From Dokdonia sp. 4H-3-7-5 (lineage in GTDB: Bacteria; Bacteroidota; Bacteroidia; Flavobacteriales; Flavobacteriaceae), in NCBI RefSeq assembly GCF_000212355.1, contig NC_015496.1, positions 2,306,501 to 2,370,500 on the forward strand: DNA of 64,000 nucleotides. The letters run 5' to 3'. Shown here piece after piece: positions 34,882-44,400 of the stretch. A program made the translations under genes and the position numbers. A model generated the notes under the pieces. That model saw only the letters and a list, made by a program, of their open reading frames with translations. It was not told where the DNA came from and did no database searches. Each line of letters starts with the position of its first letter. Position 1 is the stretch's first letter.

Positions 34882-36626
34882 TTTGATGCAGCATTACCTT
34901 TGAGCATTTGCTGTTTTGCAGCAAGCGCTTCGTCCAGAGTTATTTCTTTGTATTCAAAGTCTTGCCCAAAGAGATCTTTTCCATATTGCTCAATAGTTTG
35001 AGGAAACCCAGCTGCAGCACGTCTTTCATTTACATCTTGTGGATTTGCTATAGGCCATATAAAATCGGCCATGTTTGGATATGTTGCTCCTTGGGTACCG
35101 TAAATTTGAGGTTTACCATTACTCATAAGTAAGCGGTCTTCCATCATAGCAACAAGTCTGTATGGTAATTCTCCATCTTTTCCAGCTTTTTTGATGGTAT
35201 CTATGTAGGTTGGGATTTTATCGGGATTATGCTGGATTACATACCAAGCAGCAGTATTTGTAGGTTCGCCCACCATGCTTTTGCCAGGATATCCTTTCGT
35301 TTTTATAGTATATTCAATACGCTCAAGATTAATACTATCTAGCAATTCTTGTTGCTTCCAGATAAAATTTTGAAATTCCTCTGGAGCTACGCCTAGCTTT
35401 TTAGCTTCGGCATTCTTTTCTTCCCCGTCTTGCAAGTACATCATCCGTCTGTACTTTTGATCGAGAATAGCGATACTATCTAGCTCATATTTGAGAGTAA
35501 AATCAAGGTTTGGTTTACTGTTTTCTAGGGTTTGTAAGCGCAAGTCTTTCGCGTCATTATAGTGAAGCTTTTGTAAAATAGTTCCTTTATGAAGACTCAC
35601 AATCCCAGGATTTGCACGTACAATAGTTTTTAAAACCGTTTCATCTGTAAAGTAGAATTTAAAAGGAAGTTTAAAGTCTTGCACAAACTCATCTGTTACA
35701 TCTTGTGACGAGGAGCTTAGACCTATGACGTTATATCCTTTTCTAATAGCATCTTCTGCAATTGTTCTAATATTATAGTAACCTTCTCGCTCCGTATTAG
35801 TTAAGTTATAAGCAACAATTACAACGAGATTTTCTTTCTCTAGAAATTCTGTAGTATAGTTTTCTTCTCCGCGCTCTATTGTAAAATCGTGTACTGGTGG
35901 CTCATAACCTTCGGTTGTCTGTACCACCTCGTATGAGATAAACTCTCCGTCTACCTGCGGATAGCCACCTTCTGTGGTAATAACTTCTTCCTTGCCATCA
36001 ATATTAAATTTCCATTGGTACTCAAACGTAGCTTCTGGTGCGCCTTCTGGAATTTTCATTCCTTCGGCTATGTTTGAGCCTACTTTGTAAGCTCTAAAAT
36101 CTAACCATGGTAGGTGCTCGAGTACGTGCATACCAAAGAACATACATGCTAAAAATGATACAAAGACAATAGAGGTGTTAATGAGTTTCCCAAAAAGAGG
36201 CAGGATATATTTCTGATTAAACATCAAGAAAAGGATAAGCACTAGCAAAATCACATCCTTTGCAAAAGACTCCCAAGGCACTAACGGAATAGCATCACCA
36301 AAACATCCACAATCTGTTACCTTATTAAAATAAGCCGAGTAGAAGGTGAGAAATGTAAAAAACGCAATCATTGCAAACAGTAGCCACAGGGTGATTTTTT
36401 TACGGTAACCTACGAGCAAGGCAATTCCTAATAACACTTCAATTACCACAAGTATGATGGCAATAAGTAGGGCGTAAGGTGATAAGAATTCAAGACCTAA
36501 AACTTCAGCGCTAAAATATTCTTGAAGCTTATAAGAAAACCCTAGAGGGTCGTTAAGCTTTATAAATCCGCTAAAGATGAAAAGTGCTCCTACAATAAAG
36601 CGAGCTATGTGTGTAAGTAGTTTCAT
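34878..36626 (-). CDS. DoxX-type membrane protein fused to thioredoxin-like and DUF6624-like domains
   Basis: A 582-residue composite. Residues 1-180 hold about five membrane helices of the DoxX/MauE type with the cysteine motif DCGCFGDA at 105-112. Residues about 225-380 resemble a TlpA-like thioredoxin fold (LVVIVAYNLTNTEREGYYN, then VIGLSSSSQDV), but its CXXC is replaced and no cysteine pair is visible. The C-terminal part (about 430-530) has AWYVIQHNPDKIP and MEDRLLMSNGKPQIYGTQ, matching the DUF6624 pattern as I recall it. It may handle redox in the envelope. It is co-translated with the permease. Confidence 0.75.
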   Translation of the reverse strand: MKLLTHIARFIVGALFIFSGFIKLNDPLGFSYKLQEYFSAEVLGLEFLSPYALLIAIILVVIEVLLGIALLVGYRKKITLWLLFAMIAFFTFLTFYSAYFNKVTDCGCFGDAIPLVPWESFAKDVILLVLILFLMFNQKYILPLFGKLINTSIVFVSFLACMFFGMHVLEHLPWLDFRAYKVGSNIAEGMKIPEGAPEATFEYQWKFNIDGKEEVITTEGGYPQVDGEFISYEVVQTTEGYEPPVHDFTIERGEENYTTEFLEKENLVVIVAYNLTNTEREGYYNIRTIAEDAIRKGYNVIGLSSSSQDVTDEFVQDFKLPFKFYFTDETVLKTIVRANPGIVSLHKGTILQKLHYNDAKDLRLQTLENSKPNLDFTLKYELDSIAILDQKYRRMMYLQDGEEKNAEAKKLGVAPEEFQNFIWKQQELLDSINLERIEYTIKTKGYPGKSMVGEPTNTAAWYVIQHNPDKIPTYIDTIKKAGKDGELPYRLVAMMEDRLLMSNGKPQIYGTQGATYPNMADFIWPIANPQDVNERRAAAGFPQTIEQYGKDLFGQDFEYKEITLDEALAAKQQMLKGNAASN

Positions 36627-36660
36627 ATATAAACCAGCAGCACTGGAGGTGTGATAGTCA

Positions 36661-36676
36661 CGTTTTCGCGAAAGCG
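36661..36676. repeat. Dispersed palindrome, variant with one change
   Basis: cgttttcgcgaaagcg between the DUF1599 and DoxX-fusion genes; one C to T change in the left arm. Confidence 0.85.
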
Positions 36677-36702
36677 TAACTTTTATTCATAAATACTAAT
36701 TC

Positions 36703-37242
36703 TTATGCTTCACCTAAGTGAATCATTGCAAAAACAGCATAATTAATCATGTCTTGGTAGTTTGCATCAATACCTTCAGAAACTAGCGTTTTTCCCTTGT
36801 TATCTTCTATTTGCTTCACACGTAATAATTTCTGGAGAATCAAATCTGTAAGGCTGCTCACTCGCATATCACGCCATGCCTCACCATAGTCGTGATTTTT
36901 ATCCATCATTAACTGTTTTGTGAGTTTTATTTTCTTATCGTAGGCACGAGTGGCCTCCTCAAGTTGCATGTCTGGTTGTTCTACCACGCCGCGCTCAAGA
37001 TTCACCAGCGCCATTGCACAGTAATTTATGATCCCTATAAATTCAGATTGCTGCCCTTCATCCACTTTTTGCACATCGTTTTGCTGTAAACCGCGTATGC
37101 GCTGTGCTTTTATAAAAATTTGATCGGTGAGAGAAGGAAGCCTCAATATGCGCCATGCACTCCCATAGTCATTCATTTTTTTAATAAAAAGGTCTCTACA
37201 TTGTGTGATTACCGCATCATATTGGGCAGAAGTGTCGGGCAT
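36703..37242 (-). CDS. DUF1599 protein (two tandem nucleotide-modification-like units)
   Basis: A 179-residue cytoplasmic protein built from an internal duplication: DYGSAWRILRLPSLTD at 25-40 and DYGEAWRDMRVSSLTD at 118-133 match closely. Each is preceded by an LxxKK or MMDKN helix and followed by a K-x-x-R(I/V) helix and an I-N-Y-x-x-(M/F)-A(L/M) segment. This is the DUF1599 arrangement, widespread in Bacteroidetes; the exact reaction is unknown to me. It leads the - strand unit that continues through the DoxX fusion and permease, and it is divergent from folP. Confidence 0.85.
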   Translation of the reverse strand: MPDTSAQYDAVITQCRDLFIKKMNDYGSAWRILRLPSLTDQIFIKAQRIRGLQQNDVQKVDEGQQSEFIGIINYCAMALVNLERGVVEQPDMQLEEATRAYDKKIKLTKQLMMDKNHDYGEAWRDMRVSSLTDLILQKLLRVKQIEDNKGKTLVSEGIDANYQDMINYAVFAMIHLGEA

Positions 37243-37349
37243 ACTGTGTTGTTTGATTTTTGGTAAATTTCGGTTAAAATCTTCAATATAAGAAATGAGT
37301 TGCGCCTTAGAAAATAATGCTCACTATTATCCTTTTGAAGCACAGCGTT

Positions 37350-37450
37350 TATGATGTATTTTTGAAGCAGTATCCCGCTTTCTGTTGCAATTCCTCGCGG
37401 CGGTTGCACCAGCCAGCTGTGGGATTTTCACTACAATCGGGGCTATGGAG
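37350..37450. repeat. Probable dispersed intergenic element between DUF1599 and folP
   Basis: The stretch from atgatgtatttttgaagcag through tatcccgctttctgttgcaa to tttcactacaatcggggct is GC-richer than its surroundings. It resembles a repeat I remember between genes in other flavobacteria. No coding potential is seen, and only one copy occurs in the window. Confidence 0.4.
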
Positions 37451-37534
37451 TAGGGATGGTGTGTGATTAAAAGTAGCTGCTAAAGAAGTAAAACTATCAA
37501 TGAATAAAAACCAAGTATTTATAAATAATCATCC

Positions 37535-38359
37535 ATGAAAATAAACTGTAAAGGAAAGCTAATAGATCTCTCAAAGCCTAAGGTGATGGGAATACTAAAC
37601 CTTACTCCAGATAGTTTTTATGATGGTGGTAGGTATAAAGATATGGAAGCTGCTATTGACCAAGTAAGAACAATGCTTGATGATGGCGCCACATTTATTG
37701 ACGTAGGAGCTTACAGTTCTCGACCAGGAGCTATTAATATTTCGGTAGAGGAGGAGGAGTTAAGATTGATTCCAGTGATAGAACAACTGGTTACATCATT
37801 TCCTGAGATTATAATCTCTGTAGACACCTTTCGGGCAAGCGTAGCAAAAAAAGCCATAGCAGCGGGAGCAGCATTAATTAATGATATCAGTGCTGGGCAG
37901 TTAGATGATGAAATGATGCCTACAGTAGGGGAGCTGGGTGTTCCTTATATAATGATGCATATGCGAGGTACTCCTCAGACTATGAAGGAACTTGCGGTGT
38001 ATGATGATGTTTCCAAGGAAGTATTGCATTATTTTAGTAAGCGAGTTGCTCTCGCAAGAGCACATAAAATAAATGATGTTATTGTAGATCCAGGATTTGG
38101 TTTTGCAAAAACATCAAGTCAGAGTTTTGAGTTACTTAATAAGTTGGCAATCTTCAAACAGTTAGGCCTCCCTATTCTTGCAGGAGTTTCCCGCAAATCT
38201 ATGATCTATAAGACTCTTGAGACATCACCAGATAAGGCACTTAATGGGACCACAATATTAAATACAATCGCCATTAATAAAGGCGCTCATATATTGAGAG
38301 TTCATGATGTAAAAGAAGCTATGCAAGTGGTTACCCTCTGTGGTGCATGTTTGTCATAA
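37535..38359 (+). CDS. folP: Dihydropteroate synthase
   Basis: Folate biosynthesis enzyme joining p-aminobenzoate to dihydropterin pyrophosphate; the target of sulfonamides. The 274 residues show MGILNLTPDSFYDGG at 18-32 (pyrophosphate-binding loop), DVGAYSSRPGA at 56-66, VDTFRASVA near 100, NDISAG near 120, MHMRGTPQTM near 145 and VDPGFGFAKT near 194. Full length, with all usual motifs. It is divergent from the DUF1599 gene across a 292-base region, an arrangement I recall as conserved in flavobacteria. Confidence 0.96.
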   Translation: MKINCKGKLIDLSKPKVMGILNLTPDSFYDGGRYKDMEAAIDQVRTMLDDGATFIDVGAYSSRPGAINISVEEEELRLIPVIEQLVTSFPEIIISVDTFRASVAKKAIAAGAALINDISAGQLDDEMMPTVGELGVPYIMMHMRGTPQTMKELAVYDDVSKEVLHYFSKRVALARAHKINDVIVDPGFGFAKTSSQSFELLNKLAIFKQLGLPILAGVSRKSMIYKTLETSPDKALNGTTILNTIAINKGAHILRVHDVKEAMQVVTLCGACLS

Positions 38360-38494
38360 TTTAATCTGATTATTTAGCTACTGCAGGCATTGCTAGTGGG
38401 GGATTTTATTGTTAATAGTTCTTAACAAATCGAGGCTTCTTTAACGAGATTTTAGCAAAAAAACGCTATTTTTCGCTTCTTAAATAATCCCATA

Positions 38495-41400
38495 ATGAGA
38501 ATCCTACGTGTAGCTTTAATTCTAATAGCTTTTTCTTTTATAAATACGTCGCTTTTTGCCCAGACATCGGCAGGAGGTTCGACATTTCAGGAAGCAGTTC
38601 CTTTTTGTACGAATGATCCAGTTTTTTCAACGCCTTTTGATGCTTGTTTTACAGGTAGCACAGATTCGTCTTGTACAACAGATGCTCAACCTGGACCTAA
38701 TTATGGTTGTTTAGGTAGTCAGCCTTTTCCTACTTGGTATTTTTTGCAGATAGGTCAAGACGGCGATTTAGATTTTCAAATAACTCAGAATACATCAATA
38801 GATGATGACGGAACACCCATAGGAACTGGTCTTGATGTAGACTTTATTATTTGGGGACCCTTTCCTGATACAGATGTTTTTGATCAATTAACTGGTGCAA
38901 ATATCGAGGATTGTAGTTTTTCAGGAGCAGCTGTAGAGACTCCAAGTATCTCTAATGCACAAGAGGGGGACATCTATGTTTTTATGGTGACTAATTTTTC
39001 TGGTCAGCAAGCTGAAATTTTTATAGAGCAAACCAATGATCCAGCTACGACGGGGGCTGGGAGTACAGATTGTTCTATTGTCAACGCGTCATTAGGAGCA
39101 GATCAAGATGCTTGTGAGGGAACGACTGTTACACTAGATGCCACAAGTACCGAAGCAGCGAGTTATGCATGGGCTGTCGATACTGGAGCAGGTTTTATGC
39201 CTGTTTTAGATGGTGGTGGAGCTCAAGTTACCACAGCGATGCTTGATGTAACTGCTAGTGGTGAATATCAAGTTACTATTACAGATACTGCTGGTGATAC
39301 AGGAACAGACGAGGTTGTCGTTACATTTTTTACAGTTCCAGTAGCAACAGCACCAAATGATATTTTTGAGTGTGATACAGATGCAGATGGTTTTGCAAAT
39401 TTTAATTTAGATACTCAGAATTCTGATATTTTAAATGGACAGAATGCCACAGATTTTTCAATAACCTTTCACTTAAGTCAATCAGACGCAGATACAGGTA
39501 CAGGAGCTTTAACAGGCACTTCATCATATAATTCTGTAAGTGATGAGATTTTTGTTCGTGTAGAAAACAATGGCTTGCCTGCTTGTGCAAGTACGACTTC
39601 ATTTAACATTGAGGTTGTTGCATTACCTGTTGCAACAATGCCAGCTACCTATGAGATTTGTGATGATAATATAGATGGAGATGATACTAATGGGGTGGCA
39701 ACGTTCAATCTCTCAACATTAGACAGCCAAGTTCTAAATGGACTTGACCCTGTACAATTTGAAGTGAGTTATCATGTTAATGGGACAGAGGCATCCAGTA
39801 ATACAAACTCACTTCCTGCAGCTTATACAAATACATCCAGCCCTAATAACGACACTATTTTTGCTAGAGTTGAAAACACTGCATTTACTGGTTGTTTCTC
39901 AATAACACCTGTCAATCTAAGAGTAAACGCCCTTCCGGTGCTTACCACACCAGTAACCTTACGTCAGTGTGATGATGATACAAATGGTGTTACGACTTTA
40001 AACTTAACACAGTCACAGAGTGAATTAAGTACAAACTCAGCTAATGAGACTTTTACATACGTAGACGCTTCTGGCGCACCTATAACTGATCCAACGGCTT
40101 ATGTAAATAGTGCTTCTCCTTTTACAGAGGCTATTGCTGTAACAGTTACAAATCTAGATGGATGTTCACGAGAAGGCGTTATTAATGTGATTGTGAGTGC
40201 TTCTCAAATTTCAGATGGAACGCTCTTTGCAGATGAGATTGAGTGTGATACTGATGGTGATGGTATCGTTGTATTTGATTTCTCTGCTGCTACCACCGCG
40301 ATAATGACATCGTTCTCACCACAGGTAGTATCTGTTGCTTATTATGAAACAGAACAAGAGGCTTTATCTGAGATTAATCCTATTACGGATATTGCTGCTT
40401 ATAGCAACAACCCACTATTTACAAGTGCTGGCGGTGTTCAAGACATTTGGGTTCGTGTAGAGGCAGCTACAGATAGTGGATGTATAGGTCTTGGAGAGCA
40501 TGTGAGACTCACCGTCACCCCCAACCCAACATTCCTACCAAGCATCAGTAGTATTGAAACCTGTTCTGCTGTAGCCAATGCTGCTACTTTTGATTTAACG
40601 CAGCGTATAGCAGAAATTACTGGTGGAGATGCAGATCTAGAAGTTACTTTTTATGAGAGCATTGCAGCTTATACGGCTACACCTCCAGTAGCGATTGCAA
40701 GTCCTGCCTCTTTTTCAAATAGTAGTAACCCGCAGACTATTTTCTATAGTCTAAGAAGTACAAGCAGCACGTGTACGACGTTTGATACAGCAATGAACTT
40801 TGAGATTATTGTGAATCAGAATCCTGTGGCAATTACGCCATCAGAGCTTCAAGTGTGTGATGATGATGGTGTAGTAGATGGATTTACCACGGTTGATCTT
40901 TCTCAAAAAGATGCCGAAATCACTAGTGGTTTTAATGCAAATCTCACGGTAACCTATCACTTGGACGCTGCTGGCGCTACTACTGGCGATGCAAGTATTC
41001 CAGATAGCACGATGTTTACCACCACGAGCAATCCTCAGATTGTAGGGGTACGTGTGACTAATAATATAACAGGTTGTTTTTCAACGACGAGTATGAGCAT
41101 CCGTAGCTTCCCAGTGCCTGTGGCTGTCACTCCAGCCGATTATGAGGCTTGTGATGATGATAATGATGGTGTATTTGACTTTTTTGTACTTTCTTCTAGA
41201 GATGCCGAAATCACTGGTGGTGACCCTAGTTTAAATGTTGCCTACTACCTTACCCAGGCAGATGCAGATAATGCGCCTGTAGGTCAAGAGCTGGACGCAG
41301 CAATGTATATCAACAACGACCCTTTTGAGCAAATCATTTTTGCTCGTGTGTTTAATGCGATAGGTTGTTATGACACGACACCACTTACGCTGAGAGTACT

Positions 41401-44400
41401 TAACAGACCGATGCCTAATGAAAACCCAACTCCTTTTACGCTTTGTGACGATAATAGCGACGGACTACAGATTTTTGATTTAAGTACACAGGTAGTAAAT
41501 ATTTTAGGAAGTTTAGATCCTGCAACTCATAGTGTGGAATGGTTTTCTTCTCTCGCTTCCGCGGAAGCTGGAACTCCTGCCATCGCAACTCCTAGCGCTT
41601 ACACCAGCAATACGGCAACTGTTTTTGCAGTGGTGACAGATACGGCGCAACCAACGACCACAGCTACTTTTTGTAGTAACATAGCGACCCTTTCTCTTGT
41701 TGTAAATCCGCTTCCTACTCCGGTGCAAGCTGCCGAATATGAGCTTTGTGATGATCTAGAGAGCGGTAGTGATACCGATGAGTTTGCAAGTTTTGATCTT
41801 CGTAGCCGTGATGATGAGATTACTGGAGGTAATGATGACTGGGCAGTGAGCTATCACCTTACCCAAGGTGATGCCGATGCAGGTGCGCCAGCACTTCCGG
41901 ATGTATATCAAAATACCGTGATGGCCAACCAAACTATTTTTGCTAGAGTAGAGAATATCGTAACTAGCTGTTTTGAAACCACCACCCTTACGTTAGTGGT
42001 AAACCCATTACCATCACCTACCACTATTGCAGCGGTAGAAGAATGTGATACCATGGCAAACGATGGAGATGTAGATAATGATGGAGACGCAGTATTTGAT
42101 CTTACAGGTCAAGTAACTGCAGATATTATCAATGGAGAGACGTTTATGTCACTCACTTTTCATGAGACACTCGCTTCCGCGGAATTGGGTAGTCCATCGA
42201 TAGCAACTCCTGCAGCTTATGAGACTGTATCTAGAACAATATACGTACGAGCAACCGATACGGACCCAGCAACAGCAACCCAGTGTTACCGTGTTATCGA
42301 ACTAGTACTTACCGTACAACCAGCACCTGTACTTCCTACAGTAATCCCAGATTTAACCTCTTGCGATGATAATGAAGATGGACAAGCGCTTTTTGATCTT
42401 ACTCAAAACGATGCAATTGTTCTAGGAACACAAACCACTGCTGATGTTACCCTTACCTATCATGAAACCCTTGCTAGCGCAGAAGCGGTAGTAGGAAGTG
42501 CAAGTGATATGCCAGTTGCCGATCCGCTGAACTATTTAGCAAGTGCGCCAACCACGCCAATCTGGGTGCGTCTAGAAAATACAACTACAGGATGTACGGT
42601 CGTTGGCACTTTCAATCTAAACATAGCGATGATTCCAGTAATCACACCTCCTGGAGTTTTTGAGCAGTGCGATAGCGCAGGAGCACTGGTAGGCAACGAT
42701 ACTGATGGGATTACAAGTTTTGATTTAACGAGCCTTGATACTTTAATTACTGGAGGAGACACCACTTTAAGTGTTAGCTATTATGAGTCGCAAGCCGACT
42801 TAGATGCTGGGGCAACCAATGCTATCATGACCCCAACAGCCTATATAAATACAGGCATGAGTCCGCAGACCATTTTCATTTTAGTTACAAGTGATCAGGC
42901 AGGAATGTGTGGTGCTCAAACTACGGTAGACCTTCAGGTGAATCCACTGCCAGTCATTGGAGAGCCATTACCAGCGGCAGTAGCTTGTGATGAAGATAAT
43001 GATGGCTTTGGAGCATTTGACCTGCAGCAATATAATGACGACTTACTAGCAACAGTAACGAATGTAGCCTTACGTTTTTATGAGACCTTAGATAATGCAT
43101 CGGCAGATACAGGAGCAGGTCAGATAGATATTACGGTTCCTTATAATAACATTTCAGGAATGACTTCGCTGTATGTCGTTGCACAAGACACGGATGCTAC
43201 CACAGCCACAAGTTGTACGAAGATCTATGAGTTTGAACTTATTGTATTCCCTATTCCAGAGCTTCCAGCAACACTAGCAACCCTTGCAGCATGTGATGAT
43301 AACAATGATTTAATGGAGGTTATTGACCTTACTCAAAATGAGGCTGCGATTATAGGAACGCAAGATCCAGCAACCCTTGTCATTACCTACCATAATACAC
43401 AAGCAGATGCCGATTTAGGAATCAATCCAATTGTAAACCCTACCGCTTATACAGCAACACAGATAACACCACTAGAAACTATCTGGGTAAGATTACAAGT
43501 AAGTGACGGCTCTCCAAATATATGTGCTGCCATTGGTTCTTTTGAGATATCAGTTGAGACACCACCTACGGCAAATCCGAATGGTGATGAGCTAGACCTG
43601 ATGATTTGTGATGATGATACAGATACTTTTACCGTATTTGACTTAAGCGTAAACCAAGCCAGTCTCACTGGTGGTGATCCGCTGCTTACGGTGACGTATT
43701 ATGAGAGTCTTGCAGCTTTGAATGCAGGAACTCCTATTGCAGATCCTTCGGCGTATACAAATGTTTTAAATCCTCAGACCATCCAGGCAGTAGTATCAAG
43801 CCCAGCAGGATGTAGTGATGGAACGACCTTTAATATTGAAGTGTTACCACTGCCAACGCCAAATACCAACCCAGATGCGCTTGAAGTGTGTGATACGACT
43901 ACAGATATTGACACAGATGGTGACGGAGTGATTGATGCAGGTTCAGGTTCGGCAACAGATGGTTTTGAAGTCTTTGACTTAACACCTGCTATCGCGCAGA
44001 TTGCTGGAGCTGAACCTGTGAATGTAACGGTGTATACAGAGCTCGCTTTCGCGGAAGCGAACCCAGAAGACACCACGCTAGCCATTGCAGATGTGACTGC
44101 GTTTATCAATACCGTGACTGGCAACCAAACATTATACGCACGAGTGGAACGTGATGTGCCAGGCGATAGTGACTTGGATAGCGACGGAAATCTATGTTTT
44201 GTAGTTGTTCCTTTTGAAGTAGTGGTAAACCCGCTACCGATCTTGGCAGAAGCTGGACCTGTAGATTATACCTTCTGTGAAGAATTTGATGGTGATGACT
44301 CGATGGGAAGTGTCGATTTAACAACCCTCGCAGATTTGGCTGGATTACTTGCTGCGCCGCAGGTAACCAGTGATTTTATGATCACTTACCATGAACTAGA

